A DNA stretch of 64,000 nt from VAYN01 sp963702075 (GTDB lineage: Bacteria; Actinomycetota; Thermoleophilia; Solirubrobacterales; 70-9), in contig OY969703.1 of the NCBI GenBank assembly GCA_963702075.1, positions 2,480,001 to 2,544,000 on the forward strand, read 5' to 3'. Of this stretch, positions 25,084 through 33,708 are shown in pieces. Both the position numbers and the translations under genes were made by a program. Below the pieces are notes generated by a model. It did not search any database and was not told where the DNA came from. It saw only the letters and a program-made list of their open reading frames with translations. Numbering within the stretch: position 1 is the first letter of the stretch; every line of letters starts with the position of its first letter.

Positions 25084-25530
25084 TCAGCGGGTAAGCAGCT
25101 CGCCTTTAGCGAGCATGAAGTTTCCTTCTCCGCGCTGTGTGAATCTGCACCCCTTGCCATGCGGGGGACGCGTTTTCCCACAACCGGGGCAGCGCTTCCC
25201 TTCGAGCGGCGCCGCCGCCACGATCGCGTCGAGCCATTGCTGGGGTTGTTCCTCTCGATCGGGAAGGTCGGATGGAAGCAGGCGCCTACGCCCCCCTTCC
25301 GCACCTATGGCATCGATCGCCGTTTCGAGTCGAGCAGCAACGGACCGGGGTCCCTCGACCACCACCCAGGCCGTTCCCTTAGAGGGCCAGACCAGCAGGA
25401 TCTCCAGCGATCCCTCCCCAGGGCCCGGACGCAGCTCCTGATCGAAGCGGCGAAGCAGAGGACCAGGGTTCTCCACCCACTGCTCCCACTGTGGAGCCGG
25501 AAAGGCCATTTCGAAGAGATAAAGACTCAC
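25084..25530 (-). CDS. hypothetical protein with C-terminal C-P-G-C-G zinc-ribbon-like segment
   Basis: The 148-aa protein has a mixed N-terminal domain (V-E-N-P-G-P-L-L-R-R-F-D then I-L-L-V-W-P-S-K-G) and ends with C-P-G-C-G followed about ten residues later by G-C-R-F. Only three cysteines are present, so a full zinc site would need another ligand such as His. No family is recognised. GTG at 25530 is preferred because AGGA lies 5 bases upstream; the frame is open to 25545. Confidence 0.6.
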   Translation of the reverse strand: MSLYLFEMAFPAPQWEQWVENPGPLLRRFDQELRPGPGEGSLEILLVWPSKGTAWVVVEGPRSVAARLETAIDAIGAEGGRRRLLPSDLPDREEQPQQWLDAIVAAAPLEGKRCPGCGKTRPPHGKGCRFTQRGEGNFMLAKGELLTR

Positions 25531-25592
25531 TGCGTTCCTAAACAAGCTACAACGCCTTCAGGTACAGCTAGCCTTTCTGAGCAACCCACTTT

Positions 25593-25605
25593 CCGCTATT
25601 AGCGG
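25593..25605. other. hairpin CCGCT-ATT-AGCGG in intergenic gap
   Basis: A 5-bp stem with a 3-base loop lies between the Rrf2 gene stop and the next minus-strand gene. It may be a weak terminator, but there is no T-run. Confidence 0.3.
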
Positions 25606-25630
25606 TTCACCTAAGGGAACGGGTCTGGAT

Positions 25631-26089
25631 TTAGCGCGCGACCCAGGCGTCCTTCGCAGAGGTGAGGTCGCCGACGATGTCCGGCAGTTCGCCGGAGACT
25701 AGGTCGGCGAGGGTTACCTCCTCGAGCACGTTGCGGAGGCTGGCGCGGACGGCAATCCAGACCGCCTGCAGGTGCTCGGCGCTGCCGCGGTACTCGATGT
25801 CCTCGGGCGGGGTCGACTGCACGTGGGCGATCGGGCCCTCGACGGCGCGGACGATCTCGGCGACGGTCACCTCGTCGGCGGGACGGGCGAGCCAGTAGCC
25901 GCCCTTGGCGCCTCGGCGGGCGCGGACGATGCCGTGGTGCTTGAGCTCGAGCAGGATGTGCTCGAGAAACTGCAGGGGGATGTCCTGGGCTTCGGCCAGG
26001 CGCTCGCCCTTGACCGGCCCCTCGTCGCCGGCGGCCGCAAGCTCGGCAGCAGCCCGCACCGCGTAGTCGGCCTTCGCGGAAACTCGCAT
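25631..26089 (-). CDS. Rrf2-family transcriptional regulator without cysteines
   Basis: The 152-aa protein is a typical Rrf2 winged helix: M-R-V-S-A-K-A-D-Y-A-V-R-A, then L-E-H-I-L-L-E-L and the wing R-A-R-R-G-A-K-G-G-Y-W-L-A-R near residues 56-70. It contains no cysteine at all. It therefore cannot hold the Fe-S cluster of IscR or NsrR and is closer to CymR-like regulators, some of which control cysteine and sulfur metabolism. It follows the TauE-like gene by 12 bases. An inverted repeat upstream of that operon is a good candidate for its binding site. Confidence 0.85.
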   Translation of the reverse strand: MRVSAKADYAVRAAAELAAAGDEGPVKGERLAEAQDIPLQFLEHILLELKHHGIVRARRGAKGGYWLARPADEVTVAEIVRAVEGPIAHVQSTPPEDIEYRGSAEHLQAVWIAVRASLRNVLEEVTLADLVSGELPDIVGDLTSAKDAWVAR

Positions 26090-26101
26090 GTGTCTAGTAA
26101 A

Positions 26102-27058
26102 TCAGTCCGCAGGCAGGGTGCGGCCGAGCGCCCCTGCCTGGTCCAGCTCTTGTTGAGCCAGCTCCGCTTCGCGGAGCCGTTCTCCCTCACGGCGACGGTT
26201 GAGCCAGTGCGGCGCGAAGAGGATCAGCCCGAGGCCGATCGCGGCGATGCCGGCGGCGATCGGCCAGACGGCCGGATCGCCCTTCTGGATCGTGACGATG
26301 CCGGAGCCGATGAGGACGACGCCGAGGGCGGTGCGGATGAACCCCTGCGGCGCCCGATCCGACAGCGCGGCGCCGATCACCACGCCCGGCACCGAGCCGA
26401 TGAGGATGTTGCCGGCGAGGACGAAGTCGACGTTGCCGCCGACCCAGTGGGCGATGCCGGCGGCCCAAAGCAGGATCGCGGCGTGGAAGACGTCGGTGCC
26501 GACGACTTTTTTCGGCGCCAGGCGGTAAACGGCGATAAGCAGGATCGCGATCACGGTGCCGGAGCCGGCCGAGGTGACGCCGATGACGAAGCCGGTGGTG
26601 GCGCCGATCACGATCGCGGCGACCTTGTGGCGGCGCTCGACGTCGAAGCGATCGCGCTCCTCGATCAGGTTGCGCAAGATCAGCGCTCGCGCCAGGGTGA
26701 TCACTCCGACCATCAGCAGGGTGCCGCCGAGCACGGCGTAGACGAGTTCGTCGAGGCGGTCTTCGCCGACCTGCCCCTGCAGCCAGGAGACGAGGGCGAC
26801 GCCGGCGACCGCGGCGGGAACGCTGCCGGTGGCGAGCCAACGGACCAGCTCCATGTTCACCGTCTTCATCTTGAAATGGCGCCAGCCGCCAACGGTCTTG
26901 GTGACCGCCGAGTAGAAGATGTCGGTGCCGATCGCGGTGGTGGGCTGGATCCCGAAGATGAGGATCAGCAGCGGCGTCATCAGCGAGCCGCCGCCCATGC
27001 CGGTCATGCCGACGAGTACGCCGATGCCCAATCCGAAGAGGACGATTGCCGGGTCCAT
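26102..27058 (-). CDS. TauE/SafE-family sulfite/sulfonate exporter-like permease
   Basis: The 318-aa protein has eight to nine membrane helices. The family signature G-M-T-G-M-G-G-G-S-L-M-T-P near residues 17-29 is matched by T-S-A-G-S-G-T-V in the second half. TauE/SafE proteins export sulfite, sulfoacetate or related anions. The ATG at 27058 has GGAG six bases upstream; the frame is open six codons further. It heads an operon with the Rrf2 regulator and is divergent from an ABC importer, a common arrangement for sulfur-compound uptake and detoxification. Confidence 0.86.
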   Translation of the reverse strand: MDPAIVLFGLGIGVLVGMTGMGGGSLMTPLLILIFGIQPTTAIGTDIFYSAVTKTVGGWRHFKMKTVNMELVRWLATGSVPAAVAGVALVSWLQGQVGEDRLDELVYAVLGGTLLMVGVITLARALILRNLIEERDRFDVERRHKVAAIVIGATTGFVIGVTSAGSGTVIAILLIAVYRLAPKKVVGTDVFHAAILLWAAGIAHWVGGNVDFVLAGNILIGSVPGVVIGAALSDRAPQGFIRTALGVVLIGSGIVTIQKGDPAVWPIAAGIAAIGLGLILFAPHWLNRRREGERLREAELAQQELDQAGALGRTLPAD

Positions 27059-27099
27059 AATCTGCTCCAGTAGCACCGCACAAAACTGATTTCGACTTT

Positions 27100-27118
27100 C
27101 CTGACCTCCTTGGTCAGG
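27100..27118. promoter_or_regulatory. inverted repeat CCTGACC-N5-GGTCAGG, candidate Rrf2 operator
   Basis: Perfect 7-bp arms around TCCTT lie between the divergent TauE and ABC transporter genes. Rrf2 regulators bind C-C-T-G-A-C-type dyads, and an Rrf2 gene is in the adjoining operon. Confidence 0.6.
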
Positions 27119-27146
27119 TGTGCGGAGTCCGGCAGGATACCAGCAA

Positions 27147-27956
27147 ATGAAGCCGCAGCTTGCGGATACCGATCGAATTTCGTCCGCGGAAAGACATCCC
27201 GGCAGCGAGCTCTCCCTGCGTGGTGTGAGCCACGCCTACGGCGAGCTCACGACCCTGGCCGCGGTCGATCTCCACGCCGAAGCGGGCGGCGTCGTCGGCC
27301 TCGTCGGCCCCTCCGGCTGCGGCAAGTCAACGCTGCTGGAGCTGATCTGCGGCCTGCGCGAGCCAAGCGAAGGCACGATCGCCATCGGCGGCAGCACGAT
27401 AGCCCGCGACCGCCTCGCCCGCTGCGCCTTCATGCCCCAGCGTGACCTCCTGCTGCCGTGGTACTCGGCGATCGACAACGCCGCCCTCGCCCTGCGCAAC
27501 CAAGGGATGGGCCGCGAGCCGGCGCGGACTGCAGCTCGCGACCTCTTCGAGCGCTTCGGCCTCGGCGGCTTCGAGGCCTCGCGGCCGGCGGAGCTCTCCG
27601 GCGGGATGCGGCAACGGGTCGCCTTCTTGCGCACCCTGATCGCCGGCAAGCCGGTACTGGCCCTGGACGAGCCCTTTGCCGCCCTCGACGCGATCACCCG
27701 AGCCGAGATGCAGGAGTGGCTGGCGACGGCGCTTCGCACCGACCCGCGCACGGTCGTCCTCGTCACCCACGACGTCGAGGAGGCGCTCTACCTTTGCGAC
27801 CGCGTGGCTGTGCTCTCGGCACGCCCGGGGAGGATCGTCGCCGAGCTAGGAGCGCCGGCGCGGCGGGCGGAGGATCGCGACGCAGCGGTGACCGATCCGG
27901 CCTTCGTCGCCGTCCGTGAAGGGGCACTGCGGGCGCTGAGGGAGGGTTCGCGGTGA
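27147..27956 (+). CDS. ABC transporter ATP-binding protein, NitT/TauT/SsuB type
   Basis: The 269-aa protein is a complete nucleotide-binding domain. Walker A is G-P-S-G-C-G-K-S-T, the Q-loop lies in F-M-P-Q-R-D, the signature is L-S-G-G-M-R-Q-R, Walker B is L-A-L-D-E-P-F and the H-loop is V-T-H-D-V. The ATG at 27147 is chosen because AGGA lies about 9 bases upstream; the frame is open to 27120. It overlaps the permease gene by 4 bases (GTGA) and energises import by the following permease and binding protein. Confidence 0.92.
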   Translation: MKPQLADTDRISSAERHPGSELSLRGVSHAYGELTTLAAVDLHAEAGGVVGLVGPSGCGKSTLLELICGLREPSEGTIAIGGSTIARDRLARCAFMPQRDLLLPWYSAIDNAALALRNQGMGREPARTAARDLFERFGLGGFEASRPAELSGGMRQRVAFLRTLIAGKPVLALDEPFAALDAITRAEMQEWLATALRTDPRTVVLVTHDVEEALYLCDRVAVLSARPGRIVAELGAPARRAEDRDAAVTDPAFVAVREGALRALREGSR

Positions 27957-28705
27957 GGCGATGGGCGCTGCCGGCGCTGCTTCTCGCCGCCCTGATCGGG
28001 GCCTGGCAGATAGCCACCTCGACCGGCGCGATCGCCGAACTGCTCAGCCTCGAACCGTATCTGGTCCCCTCCCCCACGGAAATCGCCAGCTCCTTCTGGG
28101 AGAACCGCGGTCTGCTCGCCGAAAACGCTTGGGTGACGCTGCGCGAGATCGTCTTCGGCATCCTCGCCGCCGCCTGCGTCGGGGTCGGCTTCGCGGTGGC
28201 GATGAGCCGCTGGCGAATCTTTCGCGACGCGAGCTACCCCCTGGTCGTCGCCTCGCAAACGATCCCGATCGTCGTTATCGCCCCGATCCTGGTGGTCTGG
28301 TTCGGCTACGGGCTGACGCCGAAGATCGTGCTGATCGCCCTCTTCTGTTTTTTCCCGATCACCGTCAACGTGCTCGACGGCCTGCGCTCGGTCGACGCGG
28401 AAGCGATCAAGCTGATGCGCAGCCTCGACGCCTCGCGCTGGCAGCAGTTCTGGCGGGTAGAAGCGCCGACGGCCCTGCCCAGCCTCTTCACCGGCGTCAA
28501 GATCTCGGTCGTCTTCGCCCCCCTCGCCGCCGTCTTCGCCGAGTGGGCGGGGTCGAGCTCGGGCCTCGGCCACCTGATCCAGTCGGATACGGCCTATCTC
28601 GAAGTCGCCCGGCAGTTCGCCACGGTCGTCGTCCTCTCGGCGATGGCGCTGCTCCTGATGGGTCTCACCATGCTCGCGGAGCGACGCGTCGTCCGTTGGC
28701 GATAG
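27953..28705 (+). CDS. ABC transporter permease, NitT/TauT/ThiX type
   Basis: The 250-aa protein has six membrane helices. The binding-protein-dependent permease loop lies near residues 165-190 (M-R-S-L-D-A-S-R-W-Q-Q-F-W-R-V-E-A-P-T-A-L-P), matching the E-A-A-x-x-x-G coupling helix of this family. P-Y-L-V-P-S-P near residue 35 is typical of the nitrate/taurine/HMP class. It is co-transcribed with the ATPase and followed 10 bases later by the binding protein. Confidence 0.9.
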   Translation: MRRWALPALLLAALIGAWQIATSTGAIAELLSLEPYLVPSPTEIASSFWENRGLLAENAWVTLREIVFGILAAACVGVGFAVAMSRWRIFRDASYPLVVASQTIPIVVIAPILVVWFGYGLTPKIVLIALFCFFPITVNVLDGLRSVDAEAIKLMRSLDASRWQQFWRVEAPTALPSLFTGVKISVVFAPLAAVFAEWAGSSSGLGHLIQSDTAYLEVARQFATVVVLSAMALLLMGLTMLAERRVVRWR

Positions 28706-28715
28706 AACTTCTGCG

Positions 28716-29735
28716 ATGACGCGCCTCCGACTCCCGGCGATCGCCCTCGCCGTGCTGACGCTCGCGCTCACCCTCGCCGCCTGTGGCGCCAAGAGCGAGG
28801 AAGGCGGCAGCGAACGCGAAAGCTTCAGCCTCACGCTCGACTTCTATCCCAACCCCGACCACGCCGGGATCTACACGGCGCAGAAGCTCGGCTACTTCGA
28901 AGAAGCCGGCCTTGACGTCAGCATCGCCGCCCCCTCCGACCCGGCGGCGCCGGTGAAGCAGGTCGCCGCCGGCGACACTGACCTGGCGATCACCTACGAG
29001 CCCGAGGTGGCGCTCGCCCGCGAACAGGGACTGGATGTGGTCGCGATCGGTGCCCTCGTCAACCGCCCGCTGACCTCGCTGATCTGGCTGAAGGAATCCG
29101 GGATCAAAGGCGTCGGCGACCTCAAAGGCAAGACCGTCGCCACCGCCGGAATCCCCTACCAAGAAGCCTTCCTGAAAACGATCCTCGCGCGCGTCAAGCT
29201 GACGCCCGACGACGTCAAGGCGGTCAACGTCGGCTTCGGCCTCCTGCCGGCTCTGGTCGGTGGCTCGGCCCAGGCGATGCTCGGCGGCTACAGCAACGTC
29301 GAGGGAGTCGACCTGCGCGAGCGCGGCAAAGCGCCGGTGGTCACCCCAGTCGACCAGCTCGGCGTCCCGACCTACGACGAGCTCGTCTTCGTCGCCCGCC
29401 GCGAAGAGCTCGAAGAAGACCCCGAAAAGTTCCGCCTCTTCCTCGCTGCCGTGCAGCGCGGGACCGACGCGGCCGCCGAAAATCCGGGCGAGGCAACGAC
29501 GGCGATCACCGAAGCCAATCCCGATCTCGAACCGAAACTGGCCGCAGCCGAGGTGAAAGCGACGCTGCCGCTGCTGAGCGCCCAGACCGGCGACCAGCCC
29601 TACGGCTACATGGATCCGAAGCAGTGGGAAGAATTCGCCGGCTGGATGCGCGACAACAACCTGATCGACTCGCTACCGAAGCCCGAAGAACTGCTCGACA
29701 ACGGCTACCTGCCTTCGGGCGAAATTCCCGAATAG
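28716..29735 (+). CDS. ABC transporter substrate-binding lipoprotein, NMT1/THI5-like
   Basis: The 339-aa lipoprotein has its lipobox at L-T-L-A-A-C near residue 23. The mature start L-T-L-D-F-Y-P-N-P-D-H-A-G-I-Y-T-A is characteristic of the NMT1/THI5-like binding proteins that include ThiY (pyrimidine thiamine precursor) and RibY (riboflavin). A pyrimidine or other heterocyclic ligand is therefore as likely as a sulfonate. No TPP or FMN riboswitch was recognised upstream. Context with TauE and Rrf2 points to sulfur, while the sequence points to a vitamin precursor. Its 3' end overlaps the convergent GGDEF-EAL gene by 31 bases. Confidence 0.85.
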   Translation: MTRLRLPAIALAVLTLALTLAACGAKSEEGGSERESFSLTLDFYPNPDHAGIYTAQKLGYFEEAGLDVSIAAPSDPAAPVKQVAAGDTDLAITYEPEVALAREQGLDVVAIGALVNRPLTSLIWLKESGIKGVGDLKGKTVATAGIPYQEAFLKTILARVKLTPDDVKAVNVGFGLLPALVGGSAQAMLGGYSNVEGVDLRERGKAPVVTPVDQLGVPTYDELVFVARREELEEDPEKFRLFLAAVQRGTDAAAENPGEATTAITEANPDLEPKLAAAEVKATLPLLSAQTGDQPYGYMDPKQWEEFAGWMRDNNLIDSLPKPEELLDNGYLPSGEIPE

Positions 29736-32005
29736 CGCAGGGCCCCTTCGGCGATCAGCCGGCTCACCTCGCGCTCGGGCATAGCCGCGTGGAAGAGGTG
29801 CCCCTGGGCGTAGTCGCAGCCGAGGCGCTGCAGCTCGGAGAGCTGGACCTCCCTCTCGACCCCCTCGGCGATCACCTCGAGGGAGAGGCCCCGCGCCATG
29901 CCGATGATCGCCTCGACGATCGCCGTCGCCTCCTGCTCGATCCCCAGCGCCTCGATGAACGAGCCGTCGATCTTCAGCGCGTCGAAAGGGAAGCGGTTGA
30001 GGTAGCCGAGCGAGGAGTAGCCGGTGCCGAAGTCGTCGAGGACCAGGCGCACGCCGAGCTCGCTCAGCGCCTGCAGGGAGGCGATCGCCGTCGCCGACTC
30101 GTCGACGAGGACGCTCTCGGTGATCTCGAAGCGAAGATGGACCGGGTCGAGGCCGGTGCGGGCGAGCACCTCCTCGACGACGCTCGGCAGGTCCCGGTGG
30201 GCAGCCTGGCGCGCGGAGAGGTTGACGGCGACGTCGAGAGGACGGGCGTCGGGACGCAGCTGCTGCCAGGTCAGCGCCTGGCGGCAGGCCCGCTCCTGCA
30301 CCCAGCGGCCAATCGGCTCGATCAGGCCGCTGTCCTCGGCGATCGAGACGAACTCCGCCGGGTCGAGCATGCCGCGCTCGGGATGGCGCCAGCGCACCAG
30401 CGCCTCGAGGCCGTTGATCTCTCCGGAGCGCAGGTTGACGACCGGCTGGTAGTAGAGCGCTAGCTCGTCACGGTCGATGGCCTGGCGGAGGTCCCGTTCG
30501 ATCTCCAGCCGCTTCATCGCCGCGGCCCGCATCTCGGCGTCGAAGAGCACGCAGCGAGAGCGCCCGTTCTCCTTCGCCCGGTACATCGCCGCGTCGGCAT
30601 TGCGGATCAGCAGCTCGGCGTTGATCGGCCGCTCGCCCGAGCCGCCGGCAACGGCGATGCCGATGCTGGCGCTGACGAAGTGCTCGACGCCGTCGATCGC
30701 GAACGGCTGGGCGAAGGCGGCGGCGACCCGGTCGGCGATCGCCATCGCCTCGCCTTCGTCTGCGAGGCGGTCGATCAGAACCCCGAACTCGTCGCCGCCG
30801 AAGCGGGCGACGACGTCGCCGGGCCGCAGGTGCGAGCGCAGCCGCGGCGCCACCGCCCGCAGCAGCGCGTCGCCGGCGTGGTGGCCGAGGCTGTCGTTGA
30901 TCAGCTTGAAATGGTCGAGATCGAGGAAGAGGATCCCGACCGGCGAGCCGGAGATCGCCGCCTTGGCGAGGGAGTCGCCGAGGGAGTCGACGAAGCTGAG
31001 CCGGTTGGGCAACCCGGTGAGGGCGTCGTGGAGGACGCGGTAGCGCAGCGCCTGGTCGGCGTTGTGGCGCTCGATCGCGTCGGCGAGGACATTGGCGGCA
31101 GCCTGGACGAAGGGGACGTCTTTGGCGCTGAAGCGGTGGCGCTCGGTCGCGTGGACGTCGAGGACGCCGAAGGGCGTGTTCTTGCCATCGATAACGATGG
31201 CAAGACTGCTGGCGGCGCCGAAGGCGCGCAGGACCGGCGGCATCGTGTGGTGCGTCTCCTGCTCCCAGTCGGCGACGACGGCGTGGGTGCCGGTATCGAG
31301 CGCCGCCCCGGCATGCGAGTCGCGGGAGGCCGAGACCCGGCGCCCGGCGCCGATCGCCGCATCCTCGAGACCGGCACGGAGGTTGAGCCTGCGCCCGTCG
31401 CGATCGAGCTCCCAAATGCAGGCGCTGTGGATGCCCTCGACTTTGCGGATCAGCTCGGTCGCGACTTCCATCAGCTCCTGCGGGTCGCCGTTCTGCAGAG
31501 CGCGCTCGCCGAGTCTGGCCACCACGGCCTGTTGAGAAAGCGAGCGCTGCAGCTCGCCCTCGGCCCGTTTGCGCTCGCTGACGTCGTAGAGGACCCCGTG
31601 CCAGACCGGCACCCCGTCCTCGTCGGCTTCCAGCACCGCCTCATCCTGCATCCAGACCACCTCGCCGTCGCGCCTGTACATGCGATAGGCGATCGGCGTC
31701 GAATTGCGTCGACCGAGATGCTCCTCGCTTTCCACGGCGAGCGCCCGGTCCCGGTCCTCGGGATGCAGGAGCCTCGCCCAGAGCCCGGGATCGCGGACGA
31801 ACTCCTCCGGGCTATAGCCAAGGATCTCCTCGACCTGCGGGCTGACGTAGCGCCAGCAGCCCTGTTCGCCGAGTTCGGCGGTGTAGACGATCACCGGCAG
31901 CCGCTCGACCAGGCGACGGAAGTCCTGACCGCCCGCGGCGAGCTCGTCGACGAACCGCTTGACCTCGTGCTCGGGCCAGTTCCTGTCCGCGGGGCGGTGC
32001 ATCAC
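29705..32005 (-). CDS. PAS-GAF-GGDEF-EAL cyclic-di-GMP signalling protein
   Basis: The 766-aa protein is soluble. In order it has a PAS domain (about residues 30-150, with its PAC segment W-H-G-V-L-Y-D-V-S-E-R-K-R), a GAF domain (about 165-315), GGDEF (about 325-490, intact F-G-G-D-E-F) and EAL (about 500-755). The EAL domain is intact: L-E-A-L-V-R-W, then F-E-I-T-E-S, D-D-F-G-T-G-Y-S-S-L, K-I-D, and A-E-G-V-E. Both catalytic sites look usable, so it could make or degrade c-di-GMP depending on the sensed signal. I-site R-x-x-D is not evident next to GGDEF. The neighbours do not identify the signal. Confidence 0.93.
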   Translation of the reverse strand: MMHRPADRNWPEHEVKRFVDELAAGGQDFRRLVERLPVIVYTAELGEQGCWRYVSPQVEEILGYSPEEFVRDPGLWARLLHPEDRDRALAVESEEHLGRRNSTPIAYRMYRRDGEVVWMQDEAVLEADEDGVPVWHGVLYDVSERKRAEGELQRSLSQQAVVARLGERALQNGDPQELMEVATELIRKVEGIHSACIWELDRDGRRLNLRAGLEDAAIGAGRRVSASRDSHAGAALDTGTHAVVADWEQETHHTMPPVLRAFGAASSLAIVIDGKNTPFGVLDVHATERHRFSAKDVPFVQAAANVLADAIERHNADQALRYRVLHDALTGLPNRLSFVDSLGDSLAKAAISGSPVGILFLDLDHFKLINDSLGHHAGDALLRAVAPRLRSHLRPGDVVARFGGDEFGVLIDRLADEGEAMAIADRVAAAFAQPFAIDGVEHFVSASIGIAVAGGSGERPINAELLIRNADAAMYRAKENGRSRCVLFDAEMRAAAMKRLEIERDLRQAIDRDELALYYQPVVNLRSGEINGLEALVRWRHPERGMLDPAEFVSIAEDSGLIEPIGRWVQERACRQALTWQQLRPDARPLDVAVNLSARQAAHRDLPSVVEEVLARTGLDPVHLRFEITESVLVDESATAIASLQALSELGVRLVLDDFGTGYSSLGYLNRFPFDALKIDGSFIEALGIEQEATAIVEAIIGMARGLSLEVIAEGVEREVQLSELQRLGCDYAQGHLFHAAMPEREVSRLIAEGALRYSGISPEGR

Positions 32006-32049
32006 CTGGCTTATCGACTCGGCGCGGAGGCCGCTTGAGCTTCCCCTTC

Positions 32050-33030
32050 TTAAGCGGCGAGGCGCAGCGGCGGGCCCTGGGGGACCAGCTTGTAAAGCCC
32101 CGCCAGGCTGAGGGCGCCGACAAGGCCGCGGTAGGGCTCATACGGCGCGTAGAACTCTTCTACCTCCGGGATCGTCGCCCTGCGGCCGCGGCCGGCAAGG
32201 CGGCCCACGAGCTTGATGTAGCCGAGGTCGCCGGCCGGCAGGGAGTCGAGCTGGTTGCGGCCGAAGAGGCCCAGGCACTGGACCGTCCAGGGGCCGATCT
32301 GCGGCATCGCCAGCAGCCGGCCGTCGCCCCCCGGGTCCTCGATCCGGCAGCGACCGGCAGCGACGTCGCGGGCGAGCCGCCGCAGCGCCACCGCCCGTTT
32401 GCCGACCAGTTCCATCGACTCGAGTTCGGCCGGGGCGCGACCGGCGATCACGGTCGGGCCGGGCACGTCGCGCAGCGCCGTCCGTCCCTCGCCCAGCCGG
32501 GACCCCCAGCGACCGGCGATCCGCCGCTCGATCAGCGCCGCCCGCTGGGCCTCGATCAGCTGCCCGACGACAGCGGCGGCGAGCGCCTCCCAGGGCCACG
32601 GCCGTCCCTGCGGCCGGAAGCCGGGCATACGGCGGATCAGCGGCCCGATCAGGCGGTCGCCGCGGAAGCGGCGATAGAAGTCGGAGAGGTCGACGTCAAC
32701 CCAGAGGGCGCAGCGCATCCGCTCGATCGCCCGCTCGAGCTGCTCGCGGCCGGCCCCGTTGCCGCACGGGCCGCCGGCGATCGGCGGCACCGAGACGAGC
32801 TCCGGGTCGACCGCCTCGGCCCGGAAACGCACCCGGTCGCGCGCCGGCTGCCAGGCCCGGACCAGCACCGGGCAGCCGTCGACGTGGAGGAGCCTGGTCG
32901 CGACTCCACCGCGCACCCTCAGCGTGCGGTCGGCGCTCCCCCGTGGCATCCGGAAGGGCGAAGGCGGCCGCACCTCGACGTCGACGCGACGATTGCCCTC
33001 CATATAGGGGTACTTCCGGCCCGTCGCCAC
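32050..33030 (-). CDS. AlkA-like DNA-3-methyladenine glycosylase (HhH-GPD family)
   Basis: The 326-aa protein has a diverged N-terminal domain and a C-terminal HhH-GPD base-excision glycosylase domain. The hairpin is in A-M-P-Q-I-G-P-W-T-V-Q near residue 240. The catalytic aspartate is the D of L-P-A-G-D-L-G near 268, equivalent to Asp238 of AlkA. It probably removes alkylated purines from DNA. The start may be this one or Met10 (33003), from which the protein begins M-E-G-N-R-R. Confidence 0.83.
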   Translation of the reverse strand: MATGRKYPYMEGNRRVDVEVRPPSPFRMPRGSADRTLRVRGGVATRLLHVDGCPVLVRAWQPARDRVRFRAEAVDPELVSVPPIAGGPCGNGAGREQLERAIERMRCALWVDVDLSDFYRRFRGDRLIGPLIRRMPGFRPQGRPWPWEALAAAVVGQLIEAQRAALIERRIAGRWGSRLGEGRTALRDVPGPTVIAGRAPAELESMELVGKRAVALRRLARDVAAGRCRIEDPGGDGRLLAMPQIGPWTVQCLGLFGRNQLDSLPAGDLGYIKLVGRLAGRGRRATIPEVEEFYAPYEPYRGLVGALSLAGLYKLVPQGPPLRLAA

Positions 33031-33032
33031 GG

Positions 33033-33356
33033 CTAGCGGCCGAGCAGATGGACGTCGATCAAGAACGAGCGGCTGGCGACGACGTTTTCGCGCGAGCGGC
33101 CACGACCGGCACGGCGCTGGGGCCGCACCTTGGCGGCGGCGCTGCTGACCACGCGCACGGCGGCGACCGTAGCCGCTCCCGCCAGCACGCCGCCCGCGGC
33201 GGCGAGCGCGGCGGTACGCACCTCGGGCCGCAGGGCCAGAGAGGTGCCGGGCCGCTCCTCGAAGGTCGAAGGGAGCGGGCGGACGGGGTCGGTGGCCTCG
33301 CCCGAGCCGGCGTCTTCTTCGGCGATCACCTCGCCGTCTAGCTGCAACTCGTCCAC
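33033..33356 (-). CDS. small hypothetical protein with one membrane-like segment
   Basis: The 107-aa protein begins V-D-E-L-Q-L-D-G-E-V-I, has an alanine-rich hydrophobic stretch near residues 50-72 (A-A-L-A-A-A-G-G-V-L-A-G) and a basic patch R-P-Q-R-R-A-G-R-G-R before the end. The GTG start is chosen because a TAGAGT hexamer lies 7 bases upstream; the same frame is open further but the longer N-terminus is not protein-like. Function unknown. Confidence 0.6.
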   Translation of the reverse strand: MDELQLDGEVIAEEDAGSGEATDPVRPLPSTFEERPGTSLALRPEVRTAALAAAGGVLAGAATVAAVRVVSSAAAKVRPQRRAGRGRSRENVVASRSFLIDVHLLGR

Positions 33357-33363
33357 CGGCGCG

Positions 33364-33369
33364 ACTCTA
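33364..33369 (-). promoter_or_regulatory. -10 element TAGAGT, leaderless-type
   Basis: On the minus strand TAGAGT ends 7 bases before the GTG at 33356. Confidence 0.45.
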
Positions 33370-33423
33370 ACGGGACCGGGGGTCGGGTCTCTGCAGTTAT
33401 CACCTAATTCCCGGAACTTCGGA

Positions 33424-33690
33424 CTAGGCGGTCGCAGCCCCGCACCGCTGGGCATGCGCATACAGCGTCTCCGGCGCAATATCGGCTTTGTTTGGCCAAA
33501 CAATCGTGCCCGCCTCGGCGTCGGCGCGCAGCCGTCGGAAGAAATCCAGATCCCGAAGGGGCTCGAAGACGCCCCCGTAGTCAAGGAGGTAAGACATATC
33601 GACCTCTGCGGTAAGGCCATCGTCGAACTGAACGTTGACCAGATAGCCCTCGGATACTCTTGCATCGATCAGAAGGGGCGTGCTGCGCAT
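33424..33690 (-). CDS. DUF2442-domain protein
   Basis: The 88-aa protein matches DUF2442: D-A-R-V-x-x-G-Y-L-V-N-V-x-F-D-D-G, then D-M-S-Y-L-L, F-x-x-L-R-D-x-x-F-F, and I-V-W-P-N-K-A-D-I-A-P-E-T-L-Y near the end. DUF2442 genes commonly follow DUF4160 genes, as here, and the pair has been suggested to be a toxin-antitoxin-like module; the function is unproven. The upstream DUF4160 gene is frameshifted. Confidence 0.85.
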   Translation of the reverse strand: MRSTPLLIDARVSEGYLVNVQFDDGLTAEVDMSYLLDYGGVFEPLRDLDFFRRLRADAEAGTIVWPNKADIAPETLYAHAQRCGAATA

Positions 33691-33708
33691 GGGACGATGG
33701 TAAAGGGC

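Noticed and set aside
27060..27146. TPP riboswitch upstream of the ThiY-like importer
   Set aside because: No CTGAGA or ACCTGA core; the region is short and holds a regulator-type dyad instead.
30680..32038. Plus-strand open frame of 452 codons opposite the GGDEF-EAL gene
   Set aside because: Mirror of a clear five-motif signalling protein; product is repetitive Gly/Asp/Val/Arg.
33357..33665. Longer minus-strand protein reaching 33665
   Set aside because: The extra N-terminus is Ser/Arg-rich sequence opposite DUF2442 in another frame; the GTG at 33356 has a promoter.
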